Made by a program: the position numbers and the translations under genes | Notes under the pieces: generated by a model | Told to the model about the DNA's origin: nothing | Database searches by the model: none | Seen by the model: only the letters and a program-made list of their open reading frames with translations | Shown: positions 47,604 through 58,270 of the stretch, piece after piece | How positions within the stretch are numbered: position 1 is the first letter of the stretch | How the letters are laid out: every line of letters begins with the position of its first letter | Origin: Serpula lacrymans var. lacrymans S7.9 | Lineage: Eukaryota > Basidiomycota > Agaricomycetes > Boletales > Serpulaceae | NCBI RefSeq assembly: GCF_000218685.1 | Contig: NW_006763294.1 | Coordinates: 1,405,712-1,469,711 of the forward strand | DNA: 64,000 nucleotides | Reading direction: 5' to 3'

Positions 47604-50600
47604 ATGGCTCCCCAATTTGTAAATAGATTCTTAAGTTTGTTATCAGAAGTATGTACTTGTATGAGGCAATGTGACTGTAATATAAATGAAACTACCGCTG
47701 CACCGGCGTCTCCCTTGGAGCGTGGCCCCGGTGAGATAAACACTAGGGTGCTTGATTCTGGTAAAAATAAAATAGAAAAACATGTATCTTTCGATTTTTC
47801 TTCTTCTTTGGAGCCACCCTTTCCCGAAATCCCAAGGCGTGTGTTGATGTGCACGTATTTATTCCAAAAAGAGATCTGTTTAGATGTTGGTGTGGAAAAC
47901 CTTGCCCGGGGCATAGTACACCCAACTAGCGCACTGCTTGATTCAGGCGCTAACGGAATCTTCATAGATCAGGTCTGGGCGGAGCAAATTGGACTCCCCC
48001 TTGTAAAATTAGATGTATCTATTCCCGTCTATCACGTTGACGGTAGGCTTAACGCGGGTGGCTGCATCACGCACAAATGTTCTTTTGTTGTCAAATACCA
48101 AGGACACAGAGAACGAGTCACTGCCGAAGCTACCCAACTAGGGAAGATTAATTTAATCTTAGGCTGGACCTGGCTATTTAAACACAATCCTGAGATTGAC
48201 TGGCAAACAGGGGTTGTCACATTGTCACGTTGCCCTCAGGAGTGTGTAAACTTGGGTAAACCGAATCATGTCCGTCACAATGAACGTCTTGAGAAGATAA
48301 ACGCTAGTCATGTTTATGAGCTCAGATCTTTAGAAAAGATCGACAATGATGATGATGAGGTAAAACCTGAAGAAGAGATCAAGAGGCTGGTACCTCCCGA
48401 GTACCATGACTTCTGGAAAGTCTTTTCTAAACACAAATCAGAGAGTTTCCCAGAGGCCAAGCCTTGGGACTATGCTATAAATTTGAAAGACACCTTCAAA
48501 CCGAGAAAAGGACACATGATACCACTCTCTGCTCCAGAAAGAGATGAGGTATCAAGTTTCATAGACGAACAGCTTAGGAAGGGTTACATCAGACCTTTCA
48601 AAAGCCCTATGATGTCCCCAGTGTTCTTCATTCCTAAGAAGGATGCTAAGAAGCGCATGATTATGGACTATCGCTACGTGAATGAGCACACAGTTAAAAA
48701 TGCGTATCTGCTGCCTTTGATCAGTCAGCTAGTAGACAAATTGGCTGGCGCCAAGATCTTGACAAAGATGGATCTCAGATGGGGGTACAATAATGTACGA
48801 ATCAAAGAGGCAGATGCTTGGAAGGCCGTGTTCACGTGCCACCGAGGATCCTTTGAACCCCTCGTCATGTTCTTTGGGTTGACCAATTCACCGGCGACCT
48901 TCCAAAGCATGATGAACAAGATTTTTGCGGATATGGAAAACTGTGTCGTCATTTATATTGACGATTTGTTAATATTTACGAAGTCGGACGATGAGGCTGA
49001 GCATGACAGGATCGTGCAAGAATTCCTTCAACGCTTACAGGAACGGGACCTATTCATCAAACCCGAAAAATGTAATTTTAAAGTAAAGGAAGTAGACTTC
49101 CTCGGTATGATCATAGGCCAGAACGGAATCAGGATGGATCCTGAAAAAGTTCAAGCTATCTTGGATTGGCCCGAACCTACTTGCGTCAAAGGAGTTAGGG
49201 CTTTCCTTGGCTTAGGCAATTTCTACCGAAGGTTTGTCGAAAACTTCACTAAAATCACAAGACCGTTGAACGATCTCACTAAAAAGGACATTGTTTGGCA
49301 CTGGGGCGCCAAGGAACAAGAAGCTTTCGATAAGCTTAAACAGGTGTTTACAACGGCGCCCATATTAGCATTTCCAGAATTAGACAAAGAGTTCCGGCTA
49401 GAAACCGACTCTTCTGATTTTGTCGCCTACAGAGCGCAACTATCAGATTTATGATAAAGAGATGCTGGCCATCATCAGAGCCTTAGAGCACTTGCGGCAC
49501 TATTTAGAAGGTGCTAGACACCAATTTGAAATTTGGACCGATCATAAGAATCTAGAGTATTTTATGACGGCCTGAGACTTGAACTGAAGACAAGCCTGCT
49601 ACGCGGTATACTTGTCAAGGTTTCATTATAAATTAATTCATAAGCCTGGAAGCTCTATGGGGAAAGCAGACACTTTGTCCAGAAGAGAGGATCATGCCAA
49701 CGGCATCGAAGATGATAACAAAGGTGTTACCCTGATAGACCAATCAAGGGTTGCCAATGTTAGAATTGGGCAGGATTCCGATCTTCTGGAAGTTTTCAAG
49801 AAAGACATCTCCTCAGAAGAGAAGGCGCGCCTTGACGGCAATGAAAACTATTTATGGGAAGACGGGCTCCTCCATTTTAAAGACAAAATCTATGTGCCTG
49901 AGTCCGCAAGGATCAAGGCAATAGATAGACATCACGACACTCCAGTGGCTGGGCACCCTGGGTGGCAATGAACAATGGAGTTGATCTCCAGAAACTACAT
50001 GTGGCCTGGCATGGTCAAAGACGTACAGGAATATGTAAAATCCTGTCTGAGATGTGCCATGGCAAAGAATTCTCATCAACCGCCAGCCGGTAAGCTTATG
50101 CCAAATCTGATACCAGCTGGTCCCTGGCAGGATATATCGGTTGATTTCACGACAGATCTGCCCGAGTCAAATGGGTATGATTCAGTAATGGCGGTAGTCG
50201 ATCACTTCTCCAAAGAAATGGTGTTCATACCTACCAATAAAACCATTACCGCTGCCAGTACAGCAGATCTATTTAAAGATTTTGTATGGTCTATCCACGG
50301 ACTGCCGGAAATGGTTATCTCCGATAGAGGACCTCAATTTGCTAGTGAATTTACGAAAGAACTATGCCGGATGCTGGGCATCAAATCTAAGTTATCAACG
50401 GTGTTCCATCCGCAAACTGATGGACAAATGGAGAGACTCAACCAGGAGTTGAAGCAGTATCTCCAGATATGTATTAATGATAGACAGACGGATTGGGCCA
50501 AGTGGCTAAAAATAGCCCAGTTCTCATACAATATCAAACAGTTGTCGGCTACAGGAAAGGCACCATTCGAGGTTACTAGATCGTACCTCCCCAGAATGGG

Positions 50601-51291
50601 TGTAGAACCTGGCAAAAGCAAGAACGAGGCTGCAGGGAACATAGCAAAAGACATGAAGTCTGTCTTAGACGAAACGCGCAAAGCGCTATTTAAAACTGCA
50701 GAGCAGATGAAAGACAGGGCAGAGTGTAGACGCTCTAAGGCCCCTGATTACAAGGTCGGCGACCTGGTCTGGTTAGATACCGACCACTTAAAATTACAAG
50801 ATCGGCAGTCTAGAAAACTGACCGGAAAATGGATTGGCCCTTACCGAATTAAGGAAGTCAAACCCAACGCGGTGGAGCTGGAACTCCCAAAACAAATGAG
50901 GGTAGTACCCACGGTCAATATTAGCCATGTGAAACCCTACAAGGGACCGCTGCCGGGACAGCGTGTAGACCGGCCTGGACCGGTTGTAGTCACCCAGGAA
51001 GGTGAAGAGGAATTTGAAGTCAAACGGGTGGTAGACGCACGCTTGAAGCGTGGAAAATTAGAGTTCCTAGTCCTATGGAAGGGCTATGGAGACGAGGACA
51101 GAACGTGGGAACCAGATGCCCATCTGGATAACTCCCGCAACGCTGTTCGAGAATTTTATTCCAAGAATCCCTCAGCTCCTAGGAAGCTTAGAGGCATGGA
51201 TTTGAAACTTTTTAATTCCGTTTTTCAACCTATGGCCGAAAATTTTACCACTACCTCCGGTATTTGGTCTCGCCTGGAAGTCAAGCCTTAG
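47604..51291 (+). pseudogene. retrotransposon Pol (PR-RT-RH-IN-chromodomain), disrupted
   Basis: In order: aspartic protease (LLDSGANGIFIDQ), reverse transcriptase (KKRMIMDYRYVNEHTVKN and the catalytic YIDDLLIF), and an RNase H that breaks near 49430, where about 25 expected residues are missing and the frame shifts. The RNase H end ([20 protein letters not shown]) contains stops at 49573 and 49585. The integrase zinc-binding region has a stop at 49969. The frame from 49975 holds the integrase core (VDFTTDLPESNGYDSVMAVV, FHPQTDGQMERLNQEL) and a C-terminal chromodomain (FLVLWKGYGDEDRTWEPD). Each of the three stops is TGA where an Arg codon is expected. Not functional as read. Confidence 0.92.
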
Positions 51292-51299
51292 AAGGGGGG
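51290..51299 (+). other. polypurine tract
   Basis: AGAAGGGGGG directly precedes the 3' LTR and would prime plus-strand DNA synthesis. It overlaps the last codon of pol. Confidence 0.7.
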
Positions 51300-51302
51300 T
51301 AG

Positions 51303-51430
51303 TGTTACGATAACACAATTTCCGGACATTTCCTTTCTTTTCATTCTCTGCTTTAACTTTGTACTTTAGCTTTCGCACATGGCGCCACGTGGCATTTCCC
51401 CTTTTTGTTCTAAACTCCTCTTTCTCGCAC
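51303..51430 (+). repeat. 3' long terminal repeat, truncated
   Basis: It matches the first part of the 5' LTR and then stops abruptly at the edge of the 1.8 kb inverted-repeat arm. Four differences from the 5' LTR are visible in this stretch, three of them at CpG sites (C to T or G to A). Confidence 0.88.
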
Positions 51431-53218
51431 CGCTGTCGATGATGAGAACTGCTGTTAGAAAACCACACACAAAAACAATCTAACACACAATCCTCCCAGA
51501 TTCCACGGAACTTGTTTATGGGCTTTGCCTCCTAGAACAGTGGAGTGGTCTGGTTGTTCGTGGGGTGGTACATATAAAGATCCTTCTAAGTAAAACCCAG
51601 AGGTGTATGAGTGTGGGTTTTGAGGAGGAGGGATAGTTGAATTTATAGAAGATAGGGGCTTAGTGATGAGTATAGATGAGCACTACTTTGCTAATGGTAG
51701 CACAAGGTAGGTTTGAGAACGATGAGGATGACGAGGTGACGAGGTTCCCAGTGATAGCAGGCTCCTGACGCACAAACTGTAGTGCTCAGAAGGACTCTAA
51801 TTGAAAGGGATAACAATGACTTCAAAAGTGGGAAGTGACGATGACAGCAATTAACAGTGGTAGCAGTGGGAAGTGTTGTGACCACACTGGATCACAAGTA
51901 GCAGAGAGTAGTGAACTTGAGATTAAAGAAGAAGTCTGGATTGGAGTTCTTGTTTTACAAGGTAAAATACAGGGGTTTATATAGTAAAAGAAAAGTAGGC
52001 TATGCACAGTATAGCTGTGCAAAAAGAATGAGAAAGAACATGAAGGAATGTATGCTGACAAATCCTGCGTAGGTAGTACAGGATAAGATTGTCAAGAAAG
52101 GAAAAGAAAGGGATAGAACAATGAATGCTGTGAGTAATGTCACAGGTTTGTACAGCCATAAAGTAAAGTCCAATAGCAAAAAGAGAGCAGGAAAATCATG
52201 ATGTCATGGGAAGATGCAGTAAAAAAAGGGCAAGGCAAAACACTATCAGTATCAACACAGTTCCTTTATTGTCAGTCAGACATTCTAAAAAATATGTGTT
52301 CATAAAAATGATTCAAAAATCAAAAATAATCGCACTGTAAATGAATGTTCTGCTGAAGAAAATGAAACTGGAGCCACCAGTCCACCACCTAGTCCAAATC
52401 CGACAGTTCCATGGCCTTACCAATGGACTGGTTGTGTTGGACCACCTGATCAAACGAGGGAGGGAGAGGAGTAGTTCCAATTTGGAACAAGTGAGTCCCA
52501 GGCAGCGTGTGGTAGGTGTAGCTGTAGCAAAGACGATGGACAAAAGATAAGTGTACCCAAGTGAATGGGACAGCGATGAACATGGGTGACACAAGGGGAT
52601 GAACCTTCTCCAGCTCAAAAACTACCCACCCACGCTCCAACCAGGCAAGACGAGCGACCAATGTTTTGATAGTATATGATGGCAGATCGACGTCATGAAG
52701 ATGGACCTGTTGCCCTATTTGGACCAGCTGCCGGGGCTTTGCTGATATCAGCAGTGGCACGTGGTAGTCAATGGATTGGCGACGGAAGCGGATAGGAAGT
52801 GGTGACATCAGAAATGGTGGGGGTGCAAATAAGATGAGGAGGAGGAGGGTGGAGGTGATGAAAAAGTGGATTAGAATGGGGATCCAGAAACGACCGTCGG
52901 GTGGGAATAAAAAGGAGAGGAAGGGGCCCATGGTGGGGCTAGGCAAAGGAAGGGGAGTAAGGGAAACGACAAAAGCGAGGGCGCAATGCAATGTGTAGCC
53001 AGTGGCGATGCGAAAATTTGCCGAAATGCCGAAATGCCGAAAGTACCTAATGGAAAAGCAAAGGTGAGCATGACTGGATTGCCTAATAGAGGTGGTGCTG
53101 ATCAGCCACAAGTTCAAAAAAGGCAATATTAATTACTATTCCATGTGGCACTGTGAATATTCGCTTTGTTATTGACACCTGTCCATGCTACCAATCAACT
53201 TTGGTGCATGACAGCGGT
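51430..53218 (-). repeat. 1.8 kb inverted repeat, right arm
   Basis: Reverse-orientation copy of 42765-44573. One edge truncates the Gypsy 3' LTR; the other abuts the right KDZ-associated pseudogene. Few substitutions separate the arms, so the copies are younger than the surrounding damage or have been homogenised. Confidence 0.9.
52389..52931 (-). CDS. 180-residue membrane-anchored protein, right-arm copy
   Basis: Same length as the left-arm gene, with MGPFLSFLFPPDGRFWIP at its start and MELSDLD at its end. Visible differences from the left copy include SPDS/PPDG, FFV/FFI, PRR/PRQ and TSV/TLV. There are no stops or frameshifts in either copy. An in-frame extension upstream of this ATG also exists in this arm, but the ATG with the CACCATGG context is the more likely start. 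Confidence 0.58.
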   Translation of the reverse strand: MGPFLSFLFPPDGRFWIPILIHFFITSTLLLLILFAPPPFLMSPLPIRFRRQSIDYHVPLLISAKPRQLVQIGQQVHLHDVDLPSYTIKTLVARLAWLERGWVVFELEKVHPLVSPMFIAVPFTWVHLSFVHRLCYSYTYHTLPGTHLFQIGTTPLPPSFDQVVQHNQSIGKAMELSDLD

Positions 53219-54775
53219 CATGCACTATCTACAAGCTGACTGGTGCCCTTACTTCTACTATTGAAGTACAGCCATGTCCATCCTGTCCAAGGTGTTTCAT
53301 TGGGCCAGATTTACAAGAATCAGGCCTTTTCAATTTCAATAATCATTTGGTCTTCACGCATGACCTCCTTGACGAATACACAAGTGCATTCAGCAAGCTA
53401 TAGTAGATCATAAAACACGTGGCGACTTGCGCCGTATCATATCCAGCTGCTTCTTGTGTTCAAAGGCCAGCCCCGAAAACAGTGTGGACGTCGATGATGT
53501 CAGTGATTCAAGTGCAGGCATTCAGAGCAGTGGCGAATCTCATGAAGAGGGTACTGACACTCTGTTGAAATGGATGGACGAAATCCCTGAAATCTTCGCC
53601 CGGCTTCAAACGGTTAACACGGCACAAGCACAACTATTCCTTTCTCACTTTGGTTCTCTGTCCTCAAAGGGCTACCCCCCAAGCGTGTACCGAAATCTTT
53701 TTATGCAAGCAAGTATTCATATTGTTATTTTGTCTGCCGAAGCGGTTTGTTCTAATTTTTGCATGGATAATAGCTTACTGCGGAAGAATCTATCTTGCAA
53801 ATGATAAACAGGTCGGCTCAATATAATGTCTACAAATTTCTTCTATCACCTGGCACAGACTATGTCGTGTTTGGTTGGGATACCAAGTGTATATGATGTT
53901 CGTAGGTACCACGATGTCAGAAAAGAGGGAGGTTTATCCCCCAGACATGATATCTTTGTGCTTTTGGCTTTACGAACGAGCATGGGAAGTATTAAAGAAG
54001 CTGTTGGCCAAGGAAGCACCCCTAGCTGATAATGTGAGGGCTGCCAGTGAACGGAATGACTCTGGCTCACATTGGCAAAAAGTAAGGTTTTTTTTTGTAT
54101 TCTACAATGGGCCGTCATAGTTCTAATGTATTCAGACTGGGTGTTTGTACAGCATGCCGCAAATTCAGTCTCGACCACAGTATCCTCACCTCAAGTATGA
54201 TCTTTGCAGTGAGCCTGGTGGACGCTGTGGAGACAAGTGCTCAAAGTATTATTCCCAGTATGGCGAGCAACGCTTAACTGGAGGAATAATGTGCGCTTGG
54301 TGTACCCATAGCATATGCTATGGGTTCCACTGTATCCCGCGAGGAGAAGGCCGCAATGATGTTTTCTCGGCCATTGTTACACGCTGGCCTAAAGCTCCCA
54401 AAGTGGTCGTGTACGACTTCGCATGTGCACTGGGACCATATTGCTTGACGCGTGAGCTGGAATTTTTTGCAGATACTCTTTTCGTCGTTGACGGTTTCCA
54501 TGCTAGAGGACATATAAAATGTTCTCGTGCTGCCTTTCTCACAACTTATGCCAATGCAGATCCTCGGCTGGCACAGATTAATTTGAGTGCTGCAGAATGT
54601 GGTAACAGTGCTTTGAAACAAATCCGTGAGTTACATGTCGCAGGATCATGCAATCCTGTACACAAAGGTTTTCCTATCAATCTGGAATCGTCTGAAGGTC
54701 CGCAAAATGCGGGGTATTATTAGGTCTACTACTGCTTATCCCAATCTTTGGAAACTCATGATTTGATTTTCTAAC
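53219..54775 (+). pseudogene. KDZ-transposon-associated cysteine-cluster gene, right copy (disrupted)
   Basis: Contains a CxC5-like cluster (VQPCPSCPRCFIGPD, GLFNFNNHLVFTHDLLDEYT) and then LSHFGSLSSKGYPPSVYRNL, YKFLLSPGTDYVVFGWD and MSEKREVYPPDMISLCFWLY. A CxC6-like cluster follows: GDKCSKYYSQYGEQRLTGG, MCAWCTHSICYGFHCIP, KVVVYDFACALG, DGFHARGHIKCSRA, INLSAAECGNSALK. Compared with the left copy an 8-nt deletion after KQIR shifts the frame; SYMSQDHAILYTKVFLSIWN continues in the new frame. Other frame changes occur near 53800. Its 5' end abuts the inverted-repeat arm, so the start is lost. Confidence 0.7.
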
Positions 54776-55044
54776 ATGCATAGTTCTCGTAGACGTTATG
54801 ACTAGTTGTCATTAAATTGCTATGCATATGATTGCAATGATTATGCTACAGTGATTTTATTCCTAGCGTAAGAGATACTAGCAACAGTGGTAAACGGAGT
54901 ATGTACGTCGTACCATAGCTAGTGCTGTATACGGCACGCAAGGCAAGACCAGTCATTCGTCGCCTGCCCCGGATGACGGTGAGAGTGGCTTACGTATGCG
55001 AGCAGAGATGTGACTTTGTGCGAGGTCGAGACGGTCGTTGGACG
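54776..55044. other. short intergenic region at right edge of element nest
   Basis: No gene or repeat recognised. Base composition changes from AT-rich to GC-rich here, marking the return to host sequence. Confidence 0.4.
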
Positions 55045-56520
55045 ATGAGTGGGTGGATACTGTGGAGTGTGTTGTCGAACACAGCGAGGTGAGTGTCCGA
55101 CTGCTACGGGTGACTGCCACTGACGAGAACAGAGTCTCGACTGTCCTCCAGATTCTGCTCTATCTCCCCCTCACCCTCGCCACCCTCTCCACCCCCGCAT
55201 TCCTCCTCCTCTCCCTCCTCCTCTCCACCCACTCCCTCATACATGGCTCCCTCCTCCTCCTCTTCAACTCCCCCGCCCTCTCCGTCCTCCAGGTACCCAT
55301 GCACCCCTTCCTCCTCCTCCTCTCCTTCAACGCATTCGCACAAGCTCTCCCCCACAAAGCACTCCCAACCCTCACCGCCTCCTGGGGCTCCATCCTCAGC
55401 GTCGCAGGCCCCCTCTTCATCACCATGGAAGGCCTCTCCAGTCTCCTCGCTGCCCAAAAGCTAGGCCAGAAGGGCACCCAGCTCGCAGACGAACGGGAGG
55501 GCTACCAGTTTGCCTTGTTGATCGCATCCGCAGCAGCCTATGTCGTCGCCGCCTGGTGGATCGTCGTCGTCAGTACCTCTCTTTCTGTTCTCGCCTTTTT
55601 AGGCTGATCGCGTGCAGGCCTACCCGCTGACCGCCTCCACGCCCCTCGCCTCCACCTTTCTCGGCGTCGCCTTGACCGCCTTCATCTTCCTCTCCCTCAT
55701 CGGCTTCGCCCTCCGCCGCACAAACATCATCGAGTCCTCCGTCCTCGCCCTCTTCCTCGCCTACAACGTCTGGCTCGCCGGCTTTCACAGGGTCTCCTTT
55801 CCCGATACCGCGTCCTCCTAGTGCGTTCCTTTCTCTTTGTCTTTTCGGTGATCGTGGTGTGTCATGACGACGGCTGACGAACGACCCCCCAGCGCCCCCC
55901 TCCTCTCCAACATCCTCCCCCACCTCCAAACCCTCCTCAACTTTATCACAAACACCCTCCCAAAACCCGTCCTCATCGCCCTCCTCTACAGACTCGCCGT
56001 CCTCCACTTTGCGTCCCGCATTCTGCCCACCATCGGCGCGGACAGCTGGGCGCTGGAGAGCGAGGGCGACGAGGGCGGGTGGGCGGATGCCAGGCCGGTG
56101 AGTGTGCTCCCTTTTTTGCTGTGGGATGGATGCGGGCTGATGGCGTGGGGCAGACGTCGATCTTGACGCGCGTGTTGTTGACCTATAGACAGCTGATTTT
56201 CGTCATGGTCTATTCGCATTTGCTGCGTGAGTGCCTTGTTGTCGTTTGCGGCGGTGTGCTCATGGGCGTTCCATCTCGATTTTAATTTTCATTTTCATTG
56301 TCACACGTGCCTACGATCCCTCGCCTTTGAACGTCATAAACAAACTCGAACGAAATGTCACCCATTCCTTTGACGACATCAACGAACGACGACAGTCCTA
56401 GACCCCTCCTCCCAGATCTGGTGGAGGTGGATGAACATCTTCTTCACCCTCGTTCTCTGGTCCGTCGAGCTCCTCGTCGGGGGCGAGGGCGATGAGATGG
56501 GGAAGTGGAAGGTGGAGTGA
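55045..56520 (+). CDS. ICE2-like endoplasmic reticulum membrane protein
   Basis: A polytopic membrane protein resembling the fungal ICE2 family, which acts in cortical ER inheritance and ER lipid homeostasis. ATG at 55045 gives MSGWILWSVLSN; a GTGAGT...ACAG intron joins it to VSTVLQILLYLPLTLATLS. Several hydrophobic helices follow (AFLLLSLLLSTHSLIHGSLL, YQFALLIASAAAYVVAAWWI, LASTFLGVALTAFIFLSLIG, LALFLAYNVWLAGFH). The C-terminal exons give RVLLTYRQLIFVMVYSHLLH, then SQIWWRWMNIFFTLVLWSVE, stopping at 56518-56520. At least four introns are used. Coding DNA is strongly C-rich at third positions, unlike the element nest to its left. Assignment rests on the C-terminal block and topology. Confidence 0.68.
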
Positions 56521-57041
56521 GTGGGCGTGGGTGTGGGGTAAGGGTGGGATACGAGGTGGGATATGTGGGGATGGGGTGATGGAGGAGAGATGGGAGTGAA
56601 GTGGGGGGAGGAGTGAGAGGGGTGGGATGGATGGAACGAGGGAGATGTCACACAGCACGGCATCATCATGCATACACTCTAGAAAAACAGACGATCCAAC
56701 GACTTTCTGCCTTGCCACCATCGTCTCAGCGTCCAACGGTCCGCCCTTCTCACATCCGACAAGACACACGCCGAGTCACCGCGATCATGATGACGATGAC
56801 GATGATAAAGTGACCGTGGATGCTCTATTAGAAAATATATTTCTTGTACATTTCTTTGTCCCCCTTGTTTGTTTGTTGAATACATCGGTTGAGAGGACTT
56901 GTAGGGTGTGGATACAGAGTAGACTAGTGCCTAGAAACGTTTGCGCGTGTATGCGTGTGTAGATGATGTGGTGAGTGAGTATATACGCCAGCCCCCCTTC
57001 CCTCCTCTTTCCCCCTTTCCCATTCCCCAACTTCACCCCAC
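56521..57041. other. convergent 3' intergenic region
   Basis: Between the convergent ICE2-like and MoaE genes. G-rich then C-rich tracts and an ATGATGACGATGACGATGAT stretch near 56787 are visible. No gene supported. Confidence 0.4.
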
Positions 57042-57918
57042 CTAACACACATTCGCCTTCCACTCCGCCGCCTCCGCCGCCTCCCCCTCATAATACTCCC
57101 TCTTCCAGATCTGAGCCCTCATCTTGACCTGCTCCAATATCTCCTCGCACGCTGCGAACGCCTCGCGCCGGTGCGGTGAGGACACGGCGATCACGATGGA
57201 GGGCTGCCCGACGGGGACGGGGCCGAGGCGGTGGTGCAGGATGGTGTGCAGGAGGAGCGAGGGGGGTGGCGGTGGTGACGCCGACGCCGTGAGGGCCGAG
57301 GGTGATGTGGATGGCGGCGGGGGAGGAGGGGGAGGAAGGGGCGCGTGCGACGAGGGAGAGCGTCCCGCCGCCGATGCGCCGACCTGAGCCGCTTGTATGA
57401 TCTCCGTCATCGTCTTGATCGCGAGCTTGGAGTAGGCTTGGTACTCGAGTTTGACGACGACTTTGCCTGTGGGGGGGGGGGGTCAGTCATTCGTCCGATG
57501 TGAATCATATTTTTGGGGGCGGGAAATAGAGTATAGAGAATGGGTGGGTCGGGTGTGCATCGTGATCGCACATGATCACATCGCAGGATCGGTGGGGTGG
57601 TGGACGGAGGTGGGGGTTGCGTGCGTGATAACGCCCGGGGTTTATCATCACCACCATCCACCATCGAACCACACCCCACCCCACCCCACACCACCCACCC
57701 AGCACCCCCACACCCACTCACTCGGCACAAAACAACGCACCTTTGAACGAATCCCGCGTCGTGCCGATGAAGACGGCGGTAGCGCCCGCGCCGTCGTCGC
57801 CCACGGAGCGGATGATGGCGTCGACGTCGAGGGGGGCGTAGGTGAGCACGCACGTCCCGCCCGGGAAGCTGTGGGAGGCGGCTGTGGACGTGCTGGGCGG
57901 GCTGAGGGGCGCGGACAT
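57042..57918 (-). CDS. molybdopterin synthase catalytic subunit (MoaE / MOCS2B type)
   Basis: Large subunit of molybdopterin synthase, which inserts dithiolene sulfur into precursor Z to form molybdopterin for nitrate reductase, sulfite oxidase and similar enzymes. ATG at 57918 (MSAPLSPPSTSTAASHS) is followed by VLTYAPLDVDAIIRSVGDD, ATAVFIGTTRDSFK and, after an intron, VVKLEYQAYSKLAIKTM, HHRLGPVPVGQPSIVIAVSS and PHRREAFAACEEILEQVK. The C-terminal RAQIWKREYYEG has the expected catalytic Lys. Between two conserved blocks there is an unusual Pro/Ser-rich insert of about 45 residues. The partner MoaD-type subunit is not in the window. Confidence 0.9.
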
Positions 57919-58270
57919 CGTGGGGCGGAGGTGAGAGGGCTCGCAGGCGGAGGCGCGCGCTACATACTACATACACTTATCCGAGCCGCTGTGACCCAGT
58001 CTGTACTCAAGTAGGATATCCATGCATCTGGTGCACGGTAACTGGCTGGGATCACGCTCTTTTCTGCCGAGTGTCAGTGCATGTAGAGGTATGTCGTTCA
58101 TGTGCTCATGAGTTGCAAGACGTTACAGTAAAAACTTGATGATATAACCATCCGAATGTCTAGTACCAGCAAACACACTTCTCACCCACACGCCTTCTGA
58201 CAACTTGCCAGGTCAACCTCATAGCTATCTCTGTTAAGAATGTCAAGTCGGGTGGAACCTACAGATCAGG
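57919..58270. promoter_or_regulatory. divergent intergenic region between MoaE and TPR-CHAT genes
   Basis: About 350 bases shared by two divergent start codons. No strong TATA word is evident. No gene supported. Confidence 0.35.

Larger units (their letters stand above)
45511..51430 (+). mobile_element. Ty3/Gypsy chromodomain retrotransposon, decayed
   Basis: A complete 5' LTR is followed by gag, then protease-reverse transcriptase-RNase H-integrase-chromodomain, a polypurine tract and a truncated 3' LTR. This is the chromovirus order of fungi. Internal stops and an RNase H deletion show that it cannot be autonomous. The 3' LTR is cut by the 1.8 kb inverted repeat, so target-site duplications cannot be tested. 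Confidence 0.93.

Noticed and set aside
55104..55477. Glu/Gly-rich minus-strand frames
   Set aside because: Antisense of C-rich codons in the ICE2-like gene.
57469..57482. Run of about ten or more G bases
   Set aside because: A simple homopolymer inside an intron of MoaE; likely length uncertain in sequencing but not a feature.
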